45,041 bases of DNA, from NCBI GenBank assembly GCA_937136425.1, contig CAKZON010000016.1:1-45041 (forward strand). Reading direction: 5' to 3'. Position 1 is the first letter of the stretch, and each line of letters opens with the position of its first letter. Origin of the DNA: an uncultured Crocinitomix sp. GTDB taxonomy: Bacteria > Bacteroidota > Bacteroidia > Flavobacteriales_D > Crocinitomicaceae. The translations under genes were made by a program, and so were the position numbers. This document shows, one piece after another, positions 24,388-32,118 of the stretch. The notes beneath the pieces were generated by a model. It was not told the DNA's origin. It did not search any database and saw only the letters and a program-made list of their open reading frames with translations.

Positions 24388-26256
24388 TTATTTAAGTTGC
24401 TTCAACTCGAAGTTATCATACTTTATAATACAGACGCGTTGATTTTCTCTTCCGGAACCATCTTGTATAGTTCTAAAGTGAAATTCGTTTTGTGTTAGCT
24501 CCATTTGATGCTGCGCTATTGCTAGATCAAAATTAGTTCCATATAAGTGCAAGGCGCTTAAAAAATACATTCCGTAATCAAACCCTTGGCTTGAATAAAC
24601 ATTTGGATCTGTGCCATAATGTTTTCTGTATTCTCTAATAAATTTAATTCCTTGCTCTGAATTATAATCCAAATAACGATAAGAAGCATAGTGCTGATTT
24701 GTACGATTTCTGTACTTAACATCTAAGTCTGTAAACTTATTCCATTCCTCTAGTCCAAACGCAATTACATTCAATTTTTTAGCGTAAGGGTTCATATTTA
24801 GCACTTTATTTAAAGTACTCATGGCTCCAGAAACAAAAGTTAAATTTGTTGAAGGAATAATAAAGACATTTGTAGTATCCTTTTTAAGAATTGCATTAAT
24901 ATCTCGCCCACTAGAGCTTCCCATACCGGTCTCAACAATACTTACATTATAAGCTCCAGTTTCTCCTTTAATTTTCTGATTAAATCTTTCACGTGCACGT
25001 TCATACAAAGCTATATCTGCAGCTGTTCTTGGTTTAATAAGAATAATATTATGATGCTTATGATTCTCTATTAAATAATCAATTGTACCATCTAATAAAG
25101 TCATGTTTGAGGCAACACCTTTATACACATAAGGATTTTGGTACAATACCTCCGCATTTGAATTAAACGGTAAAACAATTCTGATTTTCTTTTTAGCACA
25201 CAATGCCGTTGTATATTTAATTGTTTTAGGATATAATGGCCCAACTACCAAATCCATATTATTGAACTCAGGTTGTCTAAACGCTTTAGCAATTGCGCTC
25301 GTGTCTTTATTGGTGTCATAAACATAAATGTTTACAGATAAACCAGCATTTGACAATGAATCAGCTGCAAATAAAAACCCTTGATAAAAATCAAAAGCAA
25401 TTTTTGTTGTACCATACATTTCGCGAACCTGATCAAGTTTGAGCGGTTTGCTCATTTCACGATCATTTCTGCTTAGCATGAGTGGCAACATCAAAGCCAC
25501 ATTATACGACTCTTTAAACTCACTTTCATCAAAAACAGAAACAGTTGTATCTTTTAAAGTTAATTCAGTCAGGTCTTTTTCAATCACCTCATAATTAACA
25601 TTCTTCACAGGAATTTTTAAGACATCACCCTTTTTTATTCTTGTATTTCTCAAGCTATTTAAAGCCATAATGGTGTCTGAGCTTACCATATATCTTTTAG
25701 CAATTGAATACATAGTTTCATGTGGTAAAACAGTATGCTCAACTATAGAATCTTTATAAGAAACTGAAAAAGTTTGCTCAGGGGTATCCTCTTCTCTTAC
25801 AACTGGATCTGTTTGTATCACTTCTCCAACTTGTGCCGCTCCACCTCCAACTCTAGGAACAAATATTTCTTGCCCAGGGGAAATTCCATCAGTCAAATCT
25901 GCATTAAGTGATTTTAAATCCTCAACAGAACATTTATACTTTTTTGAAATCCCATAAAGTGTCTCTCCATCAGCTACAACATGTTTTCCATAATGTGCAT
26001 TCTCAGTGACCTTAATAGGGATCAAAACTTTTTGTCCAACTGTTAAGTCAGCAGATAGTCCTTCATTTTCAGCAAGTATAGTTTCAACACTAGTTTTATA
26101 CAATTGATGAATGCCATAGAGTGTATTACCTTGCTCTACAATATGTACGTAATACTTTTTCCCATCTATTGTTTCAACAGCTGCATTTTCTGGTTGCGCA
26201 TAAGTTGGTAGCGCAAGTCCTATCAAAACAATAATTAATCCTATAATTCTTTTCAT
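24388..26256 (-). CDS. Three-LysM protein fused to a periplasmic-binding (ABC receptor-like) domain
   Basis: Read from ATG 26256 (MKRIIGLIIVLIGLALPTYA, a signal peptide) the protein is 622 aa. Three LysM domains follow: about 33-80 (HIVEQGNTLYGIHQLYKTSV), about 86-135 (HVVADGETLYGISKKYKCSV) and about 170-218 (HTVLPHETMYSIAKRYMVSS). From about 235 to the end is a type 1 periplasmic-binding fold like leucine/branched amino-acid receptors (VALMLPLML, DLVVGPLYPKTI, VFIIPSTNLTFVSGAM, SSQGFDYGMYFL). LysM binds peptidoglycan glycans. No ABC permease or ATPase is nearby. Inference: a wall-anchored binding or scaffold protein. It follows guaA by 58 nt and may be co-transcribed with it. Confidence 0.88.
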   Translation of the reverse strand: MKRIIGLIIVLIGLALPTYAQPENAAVETIDGKKYYVHIVEQGNTLYGIHQLYKTSVETILAENEGLSADLTVGQKVLIPIKVTENAHYGKHVVADGETLYGISKKYKCSVEDLKSLNADLTDGISPGQEIFVPRVGGGAAQVGEVIQTDPVVREEDTPEQTFSVSYKDSIVEHTVLPHETMYSIAKRYMVSSDTIMALNSLRNTRIKKGDVLKIPVKNVNYEVIEKDLTELTLKDTTVSVFDESEFKESYNVALMLPLMLSRNDREMSKPLKLDQVREMYGTTKIAFDFYQGFLFAADSLSNAGLSVNIYVYDTNKDTSAIAKAFRQPEFNNMDLVVGPLYPKTIKYTTALCAKKKIRIVLPFNSNAEVLYQNPYVYKGVASNMTLLDGTIDYLIENHKHHNIILIKPRTAADIALYERARERFNQKIKGETGAYNVSIVETGMGSSSGRDINAILKKDTTNVFIIPSTNLTFVSGAMSTLNKVLNMNPYAKKLNVIAFGLEEWNKFTDLDVKYRNRTNQHYASYRYLDYNSEQGIKFIREYRKHYGTDPNVYSSQGFDYGMYFLSALHLYGTNFDLAIAQHQMELTQNEFHFRTIQDGSGRENQRVCIIKYDNFELKQLK

Positions 26257-26314
26257 CTCTCTAATATTCAATTGGCACTTGAGGGAGCATTATTAAGCGA
26301 GTTTGGCTCAAAAC

Positions 26315-27847
26315 CTATTCCCACTCAATAGTTGCTGGTGGCTTAGAACTAATATCGTATGTTACACGATTAATTCCTTTTACATTATTAATAATCTCAT
26401 TTGACATTTTTGCCAGGAAATCATATGGTAAGTGACACCAATCAGCTGTCATACCATCAGTTGAACTAACAGCTCTTAATGCAACAGCATTTTCATATGT
26501 TCTTTCATCTCCCATTACTCCTACGGTTTGCACGGGTAATAACATTGCTCCGGCTTGCCATACATCATCATAAAGGTTCCACTTTTTAAGTCCCTCAATG
26601 AAGATATGATCAACCTCTTGCAAAATCCGTACCTTTTCAGCTGTGATGTCTCCTAAAATTCTAATTCCTAATCCAGGACCTGGGAATGGGTGACGTCCAA
26701 TAATCGCTTCTGGAATATCCAAAGCTCTTCCTACTCGTCTCACTTCATCTTTAAACAAAAGACGTAATGGTTCTACAACTTGTAATAACATATAATCAGG
26801 TAAACCACCTACATTATGGTGCGATTTAATTGTTGCAGAAGGTCCTCCAGTTGCAGAAACAGATTCAATAACATCAGGATAAATTGTTCCTTGTGCTAAC
26901 CATTTTGCATCTTTTACTTTTTTAGACTCTTCATCAAATACATCAACAAATACGCCTCCAATCAACTTTCGTTTTTTCTCTGGATCAGATTCTCCTTTTA
27001 ATGCGTCATAGAATTTTGACTTGGCATCTACTCCTTTTACATTTAATCCTAATCCTTTATAAGACTCTAAAACAGATTCAAATTCATTCTTTCTAAGTAA
27101 ACCATTGTCTACAAAAATACAATGTAATTGATCTCCAATGGCCTTATGTAATAATGTTGCTGCTACTGAAGAGTCAACTCCTCCAGAAAGTCCAAGAATA
27201 ACACTATCACTTCCTATTTTTTCTTTTAACGCTGCAATTGTTACGTCAATAAATGAATCTGGTGTCCAACTTTGGGCACAGCCACAAACATTTACTATAA
27301 AATTCTCTAATATTTGCTTTCCATCTTCAGAATGGTATACCTCTGGGTGAAATTGGATTCCATAAGTATCTTCGTTATCAACTTTGAAACCTGCAAATTC
27401 AACATCCGCCGTGCTACAAATTACTTTAAAATCTTCTGGAATTCGCTTAATAGTATCTCCATGACTCATCCAAACTTGAGAATTATCTCGCACACCTTGC
27501 ATCAAAATTGAATCTTGATCAACATGTGCCAAATTTGCACGTCCATACTCTCTGATTTTAGAAGGTAAAACTTCTCCTCCAAAATGATTTGCCATAAATT
27601 GTGCACCAAAGCAAACACCCAATAATGGAATTTTACCTTTATACAATTCAATTTGTGGAACGGGAGAATTTTCATCTCTTACCGAAAAAGGGCTTCCTGA
27701 GAAAATAACACCTTTAACATTTTCAGTGAGTTCCTTGGGCTTATTCCAAGGTGTGATTTCACAATAAACATTCAGTTCTCTTAGTCTTCTAGCAATTAAT
27801 TGCGTGTACTGTGAACCGAAATCTAAAATTAAAATTGTCTCTTGCAT
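26315..27847 (-). CDS. guaA: GMP synthase (glutamine-hydrolysing)
   Basis: The 510-aa protein makes GMP from XMP, ATP and glutamine. The glutaminase domain (about 1-190) has the triad Cys79 in LLGVCFGAQ, His167 and Glu169 in QFHPEV. The ATP-pyrophosphatase domain has the PP-loop SGGVDS (221-226) and the dimerisation domain [14 protein letters not shown] and the C-terminal KPPATIEWE. The start is fixed by the conserved [17 protein letters not shown] at residues 5-21. A consensus -7 element ends only 4 nt before the ATG, so the mRNA should be leaderless or nearly so. Confidence 0.98.
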   Translation of the reverse strand: MQETILILDFGSQYTQLIARRLRELNVYCEITPWNKPKELTENVKGVIFSGSPFSVRDENSPVPQIELYKGKIPLLGVCFGAQFMANHFGGEVLPSKIREYGRANLAHVDQDSILMQGVRDNSQVWMSHGDTIKRIPEDFKVICSTADVEFAGFKVDNEDTYGIQFHPEVYHSEDGKQILENFIVNVCGCAQSWTPDSFIDVTIAALKEKIGSDSVILGLSGGVDSSVAATLLHKAIGDQLHCIFVDNGLLRKNEFESVLESYKGLGLNVKGVDAKSKFYDALKGESDPEKKRKLIGGVFVDVFDEESKKVKDAKWLAQGTIYPDVIESVSATGGPSATIKSHHNVGGLPDYMLLQVVEPLRLLFKDEVRRVGRALDIPEAIIGRHPFPGPGLGIRILGDITAEKVRILQEVDHIFIEGLKKWNLYDDVWQAGAMLLPVQTVGVMGDERTYENAVALRAVSSTDGMTADWCHLPYDFLAKMSNEIINNVKGINRVTYDISSKPPATIEWE

Positions 27848-27851
27848 TCCG

Positions 27852-27859
27852 CAAAGATA
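27852..27859 (-). promoter_or_regulatory. -7 element of guaA, abutting the start codon
   Basis: The minus strand reads TATCTTTG, a perfect TAnnTTTG, then four bases, then ATG. The predicted start site is at or next to the A of the ATG. Confidence 0.6.
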
Positions 27860-27942
27860 AAAACATGAACGGGTAAAGAAATCATTTTTAGCCGAAATTA
27901 ATTATTTGCAGCCAATTGTTAAGAATTCGTGGAAATTGTGAA

Positions 27943-28752
27943 TTATTCTAAATCAAATTCTTCTTTCAACCAATCACCCAAATTTTCCTTTTGTGGTTTA
28001 CCATAAAACTCGCCCAAATAGGCCGTTATTTCTTGAATTTGAGTTTCATCAGTTTTATCGGCAAACTCTTCTCTAATAATTTGAACCTCATCTTTCAACT
28101 CTTCTAAATCAGGAAAAACGGGCTTAAATTGGCTGATTTTTGTTGATTTATCTCCTTGGCGGTAATAAAGTGTCATATCCATTGTTTCAACAGGAATTGA
28201 CTCGCCATCAATTTTATATAAATCATCTTTTTCTATTAACAACAGGTTTCCTTCATTGCTTTTTAGTTTTTTTCTGATTTTTTCTCCTTTATAAGTAAAA
28301 CTCATATAAAAGAAATTCTCATTGTCCATTGGAAAATTTTCTTCACCAATTTCTAATTGAATTTCATCTAATACTAAATAGTCTCCTGAAAAATGATTTT
28401 TCAAATCAATCATATTAATAAGAGCACCTGAGCGTGAAGAGATATTATTTGCAGCTGGCAAAATTTTAGTTTGCCCTTTTTCAGATGGAGAAAGGACGAA
28501 ACGCCCTTTAATACTGCTAATTACAGCAGCCCTTGCTTGCGGAGTTTTAAAAGATAACGCAGTACCTGACAAAAAGATATCACCTTTTTTCATTTCTGAA
28601 TCCGTACGTTGAAAAATAATTCTTCCGTCAACACGTATTACTTTGTACTTATCAGTTCCAGCCAATTTTTTAGACTCTTTCTCTCCCATTGTAGAAAGTA
28701 ACGTGCTTAAAAACAGCACTGCTACAAGACTAAACATCAAATTTCTTTTCAT
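27943..28752 (-). CDS. Exported protein of unknown function
   Basis: The 269-aa protein has an N-terminal hydrophobic signal (MKRNLMFSLVAVLFLSTLLS). The mature N-terminal half is beta-rich (YKVIRVDGRIIFQRT, GDIFLSGTALSFK, RGRFVLS-like strands), reminiscent of FecR-type or C-type beta modules that recognise surfaces, but no signature is decisive. The C-terminal third is charged and helical (LEELKDEVQIIREEFADKTD). The gene stands between the MerR regulator (54 nt upstream, same strand) and guaA (95 nt downstream). Role unknown; probably periplasmic. Confidence 0.75.
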   Translation of the reverse strand: MKRNLMFSLVAVLFLSTLLSTMGEKESKKLAGTDKYKVIRVDGRIIFQRTDSEMKKGDIFLSGTALSFKTPQARAAVISSIKGRFVLSPSEKGQTKILPAANNISSRSGALINMIDLKNHFSGDYLVLDEIQLEIGEENFPMDNENFFYMSFTYKGEKIRKKLKSNEGNLLLIEKDDLYKIDGESIPVETMDMTLYYRQGDKSTKISQFKPVFPDLEELKDEVQIIREEFADKTDETQIQEITAYLGEFYGKPQKENLGDWLKEEFDLE

Positions 28753-28806
28753 GATTACGCTTTTTTTATTTACTCAAAATTCATTAAAACAATTATCATT
28801 CCAAAC

Positions 28807-29154
28807 CTACAAAGTATCCTGTATCAACAACAATTCTTTTTTAATCTGCTCAAGCATTGATACAACATTACCTTGATTTGGTTCATTTTGAGGTTTATAC
28901 CCCTTTTTCAATTGTTGCTTTGCGCCTTCAAGCGTATATCCTTCAACTTTTACCAATTGGTAAATTAACTGAAAGTTTTTTATGTCTTTTTGCGTAAATA
29001 ATCTGTTGCCTTTTTTATTCTTCTTAGGTTTAATTATAGAAAATTCTTTTTCCCAAAAACGTATTAATGAAGCATTTACATCAAACATTTCTGAAACCTC
29101 CCCCATAGAATAATAGAGTTTCTGTAATTTCATATCTACTTCGCTTATAGGCAT
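28807..29154 (-). CDS. MerR family transcriptional regulator
   Basis: The protein is 115 aa from ATG 29154 or 108 aa from ATG 29133; the second fits better if the near-consensus -7 box TACTTTTA (29158-29165, minus) is used. The N-terminal winged HTH reads KLYYSMGEVSEMFDVNASLIRFWEKEFSIIKPKKNKKGNRLFT, truncated here in evidence to its key parts: YYSMGEV, LIRFWEKEF and GNRLFT. The short C-terminal helix has no ligand-binding domain or metal-binding Cys. Short MerR proteins of this kind are common in Flavobacteriia and their targets are unknown. It is divergent from the pRiA4b ORF-3-like gene. Confidence 0.9.
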   Translation of the reverse strand: MPISEVDMKLQKLYYSMGEVSEMFDVNASLIRFWEKEFSIIKPKKNKKGNRLFTQKDIKNFQLIYQLVKVEGYTLEGAKQQLKKGYKPQNEPNQGNVVSMLEQIKKELLLIQDTL

Positions 29155-29222
29155 ATATAAAAGTAGCGAAAATAATAAACACATCCTAGCTAGCCAACAA
29201 TTAATGATTTAATATTTGAGAA

Positions 29223-29235
29223 GAAATCATTTCTA
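29223..29235. promoter_or_regulatory. 13-nt palindrome between the MerR gene and 29277
   Basis: AGAAATCATTTCT is a perfect 6+1+6 palindrome, 20 nt upstream of the -7 element at 29256. A MerR-family or other dimeric regulator could bind here. A 10-base part (AAATCATTTC) recurs at 44560-44569. Confidence 0.35.
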
Positions 29236-29255
29236 TTATTCTCATTGAGTTAACT

Positions 29256-29263
29256 ATCTTTGT
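29256..29263 (+). promoter_or_regulatory. -7 element of the 29277-31452 operon
   Basis: TATCTTTG is a perfect TAnnTTTG. The predicted leader is about 8-10 nt, ending in an A-rich stretch with AAAGCGA before the ATG. Confidence 0.6.
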
Positions 29264-29276
29264 AAAAAAAAGCGAA

Positions 29277-29831
29277 ATGTCGTCTTACAAGTTTAGAATA
29301 TTAATTGATACAGAGAATGATGAAGATATCTTTAGAGATATCATTATTAGCCCTAACGACAATTTCGAAGTATTTTATCGTGCAATCATAGCATCATTTG
29401 ATTTTATTGGAGACCAATTGGGCTCCTTTTATGTGAGTAATGATAATTGGGATAAAGGGCATGAAATAGCACTAATGGACATGGGATTGGGCAATGACCT
29501 CAACGCCCCGTTCATTATGAAAGACACCCCTATAACCACAGTAGTAAGAGCTAAAGGACAAAAACTAATTTTAGTTTATGACTTTTTAAAAATGTGGTGC
29601 TTCTTAATTGAATTAGTTGAAGTACTTCCTGAAAAATTTCCAGAGCCTGAACTTTATTTGTCTATTGGAGTTGCTCCTGACGAAGATTCGAAAGAAATAG
29701 ATATGGCTAATGCCATGGGAATGGGACAAAGCCCTGATTTAGGGAATGATATTGATGACATTTTCTCAGAATTTGGAGAAGAAGACGAAGACTTTGGTGG
29801 ATTTGAAAACATTGATGATTTCGACATTTAA
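29277..29831 (+). CDS. pRiA4b ORF-3-like protein (IS1096 passenger family)
   Basis: The 184-aa protein matches the pattern of the plasmid pRiA4b ORF-3/IS1096 TnpR-like family: YKFRILIDTENDEDIFRDI at the start, VFYRAIIASFDFIGDQLGSFY (about 31-51), a YDFLKMWCFLIELVEV core (about 100-116), then an extremely acidic low-complexity tail (about 150-184: DDIDDIFSEFGEEDEDFGGF). Family members are widespread chromosomal genes without proven function, despite the transposon-derived name. There is no transposase or inverted repeat here. It is the first gene of a three-gene overlapping unit with a methyltransferase and a TraB/GumN lipoprotein. Confidence 0.82.
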   Translation: MSSYKFRILIDTENDEDIFRDIIISPNDNFEVFYRAIIASFDFIGDQLGSFYVSNDNWDKGHEIALMDMGLGNDLNAPFIMKDTPITTVVRAKGQKLILVYDFLKMWCFLIELVEVLPEKFPEPELYLSIGVAPDEDSKEIDMANAMGMGQSPDLGNDIDDIFSEFGEEDEDFGGFENIDDFDI

Positions 29832-30538
29832 TGGATTTTGAATTAGACCCCCTTGGCTATGCCATTTGCGATTATGCGAGCAATGGTTTTTCAGAGAATA
29901 TTACAGTAATGGCAGATCTTTGTGAAGATGATGTTATGCCTGTTGAATATCTTTTTCGCACTGAAGAAATGATGCCAGAACTGGAAAAAAAAGCTTTGAG
30001 TTTATGTAAAGGGAAAATTTTGGATGTAGGTGCCGCTGCAGGTTGTCATTCATATCTCTTACACAAACAAGGAAAAGATGTTCATGCGATAGATTCATCC
30101 CACGGCGCCGTGCTTCATTTAAAAAGCTTGGGCTTAAATGCTGAACAGGCTGATTTTTTTGATTTGAAAGGACAATACGATACCCTTTTGATTTTAATGA
30201 ACGGTATTGGAATAGCTGGAAATCTAGACAATCTACCTCGTTTTTTAAAACAAATAAAAGCACTTTTATCTCCTGGAGGGACAGCACTTTGTGACTCAAC
30301 AGACTTAACTTATATGTATCAAGAAGAAGACGGCTCAATGTGGTTGGACTTGAATGGTTCATATATGGGAGAAATGCAATTCAAAATGCAGTATAAAGAA
30401 GTTGAATCAAACTGGTTTAGATGGTTGTATATAGATTTTGATTTATTAAAAGAATATGCAGAAAAAGAAGGTTTAAACTGTGAACTTACTCTTGAAGGAC
30501 CTTCAAACAATTATTTAGTTTCATTAACACATCAGTAA
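29831..30538 (+). CDS. Class I SAM-dependent methyltransferase
   Basis: The 235-aa protein has a Rossmann methyltransferase core: motif I ILDVGAAAGCHSYLLHKQGK (about 59-78), motif II VHAIDSS (about 80-86, with the acidic residue that binds the SAM ribose) and the segment DTLLILMNGIGIAG (about 115-128). The N-terminal 40 residues and the C-terminal beta part probably form the substrate site. The substrate is unknown. Its ATG overlaps the previous stop by one base (TAATG), and the next gene overlaps in the same way, suggesting tight co-translation. Confidence 0.88.
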   Translation: MDFELDPLGYAICDYASNGFSENITVMADLCEDDVMPVEYLFRTEEMMPELEKKALSLCKGKILDVGAAAGCHSYLLHKQGKDVHAIDSSHGAVLHLKSLGLNAEQADFFDLKGQYDTLLILMNGIGIAGNLDNLPRFLKQIKALLSPGGTALCDSTDLTYMYQEEDGSMWLDLNGSYMGEMQFKMQYKEVESNWFRWLYIDFDLLKEYAEKEGLNCELTLEGPSNNYLVSLTHQ

Positions 30539-31452
30539 TGCGTAAAAAATTAACCCCATACATCATATTATTATTACCTTTTCTTTCATGCGCTTCTAAC
30601 TCTAAAGAATCCACAATTGAAGAAGATGCGTCACAAGACGTTGTTGTTAAAAACGGGCAATCAATGCTATGGAAAGTAGAAGGAGACAATATTGAAACCT
30701 CTTATTTGTTTGGAACCATGCATATGATTAATGAGGAATATTATCATTTCTCAGACAATTTGACAAAGAGAATTGAAGCAAGTGATGCGATTATAATGGA
30801 AGTGGGCGGAATGCCAAATCCATTAAAGACTTTCCAGCTCATGTCATTAGACACTGGTACCGTGCACAGCTATTTTTCAAAAGAACAATTGGTAGAACTA
30901 TTAGCTTTTATGGATCAAGAATTAGGAATTTCACCTCAAGAATTTGATCAGACTTATGGTGCAATGAAACCATTTTTTCTAATGCAAACCATTTCGCAAA
31001 ACTTCTTTGAGCCAACTGCAAAATCATATGACTTAACCATCATGGGTATTGCTGGTGAAAATGAGATTCCTTTAATTGGAATGGAAACTATTGAAGAACA
31101 GCTAGGTTTCTTTGATCAAGTACCCGCAGACAAGATGGCGGAAATGGTATTAGAATCTGTTCGTGACTACGAAAAGGAAGCAAAAAACACAGAAAAATTA
31201 ATGGAATTCTATTCTAAAGAAAAGGTGGACAAACTTATGCCTTTATTGAATAAACAATCCCCAGAAATTATGGAATTTGCAGATTTGTTTCTATTTGATC
31301 GTAACAGAGCTTGGGCTCCTAAAATTGAACTCGAAATGAAAGATAAATCGTGTTTTGTTGCGGTTGGAGCAGGCCATTTATTTGGAGAAGATGGTTTAAT
31401 TGATTTACTTGAAAAGAAGGGCTATACGCTTACAGCTATTTCTAGTAAATAA
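30538..31452 (+). CDS. TraB/GumN family lipoprotein
   Basis: The 304-aa protein has a lipobox with Cys18 (LLPFLSCASN). The TraB/GumN domain (about 40-300) shows its N-terminal signature SYLFGTMHMI, the conserved Glu stretch AIIMEVGG, the ETIEEQLGFFD region and the C-terminal FVAVGAGHLFGEDGLIDLLEKKGY. The fold is related to Tiki/EreA metallo-hydrolases; the GTMH His and the GAGH His are the expected metal or catalytic residues. Substrates of bacterial members are unknown. It is the last gene of the overlapping three-gene unit and should face the periplasm or cell surface. Confidence 0.9.
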   Translation: MRKKLTPYIILLLPFLSCASNSKESTIEEDASQDVVVKNGQSMLWKVEGDNIETSYLFGTMHMINEEYYHFSDNLTKRIEASDAIIMEVGGMPNPLKTFQLMSLDTGTVHSYFSKEQLVELLAFMDQELGISPQEFDQTYGAMKPFFLMQTISQNFFEPTAKSYDLTIMGIAGENEIPLIGMETIEEQLGFFDQVPADKMAEMVLESVRDYEKEAKNTEKLMEFYSKEKVDKLMPLLNKQSPEIMEFADLFLFDRNRAWAPKIELEMKDKSCFVAVGAGHLFGEDGLIDLLEKKGYTLTAISSK

Positions 31453-31476
31453 TACCTAATTTATTTGATAATTTCG

Positions 31477-31484
31477 TATCTTCG
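31477..31484 (+). promoter_or_regulatory. Possible -7 element of the FKBP lipoprotein gene
   Basis: TATCTTCG is one mismatch from TAnnTTTG and lies 23 nt before the ATG. The -33 box is unclear. Confidence 0.35.
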
Positions 31485-31507
31485 TGCGAAATTAAAAACC
31501 AGATATT

Positions 31508-32050
31508 ATGAAAAAAATATTCTTATTTGTACCAGCATTGTTTTTGTTGGCATGTGGAGGTGAAGAAGATACAGTTACTGAAGATGAAGTAGTAGACGTT
31601 GTTGAAGATGTTATTCCTGAGGAAATTATTCCAGAACCAGAATTAGTCGTTTCAACTTTATCTAGCGACGAAGATATCCAGGCGTTTCTTGAAGCTAAGT
31701 CATGGGAATCATTAGAAGCTGATGAAAATGGAATGCACATTATTATTGATAATCCGGGAGAAGGAGATGCTCGTCCTGTAGTTACTGATGAAGTAACTAT
31801 TTTTTATCAAGGTTATTTATTAGACGGATTTAAATTTGATGGATCTAAAGACAATATTCCTTTAGTATACCCATTGAATGGATTCATTCAAGGATGGCAA
31901 TTAGGAATTCCTTCATTTGGTAAAGGTGGAAAAGGAAAATTGATTATTCCTCCAGCTTTGGCTTACGGTGATGCTGATATGGGTGATATTCCACCAAATT
32001 CAACATTATTATTCGAGGTAGAATTAATTGACTGGCAATCTGCCTACTAA
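31508..32050 (+). CDS. FKBP-type peptidyl-prolyl isomerase lipoprotein
   Basis: The 180-aa protein has a lipobox with Cys16 (FLLACGGEED). A highly acidic linker (about 17-48, Glu/Asp/Val-rich) follows. The FKBP domain (about 65-178) shows DEVTIFYQGYLLDGFKFDGS, then FIQGWQLGIPSFGKGGKGKL and the C-terminal IPPALAYGD...IPPNSTLLFEVELI. Family role: cis-trans isomerisation of Xaa-Pro bonds, assisting folding of envelope proteins. The acidic residues right after the Cys resemble a surface export signal for lipoproteins. The gene ends with a strong intrinsic terminator. Confidence 0.95.
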   Translation: MKKIFLFVPALFLLACGGEEDTVTEDEVVDVVEDVIPEEIIPEPELVVSTLSSDEDIQAFLEAKSWESLEADENGMHIIIDNPGEGDARPVVTDEVTIFYQGYLLDGFKFDGSKDNIPLVYPLNGFIQGWQLGIPSFGKGGKGKLIIPPALAYGDADMGDIPPNSTLLFEVELIDWQSAY

Positions 32051-32071
32051 GCAAATAGTTAAAACATTATT

Positions 32072-32104
32072 AAAGCCTTGACAATCCATGTCAGGGCTTT
32101 TTTA
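32072..32104 (+). terminator. Intrinsic terminator of the FKBP gene
   Basis: An 11-bp stem with one G-U pair, 32073-32083 with 32089-32099 (AAGCCTTGACA / TGTCAGGGCTT), runs into T6. It lies 21 nt after the stop codon. Confidence 0.88.
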
Positions 32105-32118
32105 TTAGACAGAAATTT

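Noticed and set aside
29277..29831. Possible mobile element, because the family name refers to an IS1096 passenger protein
   Set aside because: No transposase, terminal inverted repeats or target duplication are visible; the gene sits in a tight chromosomal operon.
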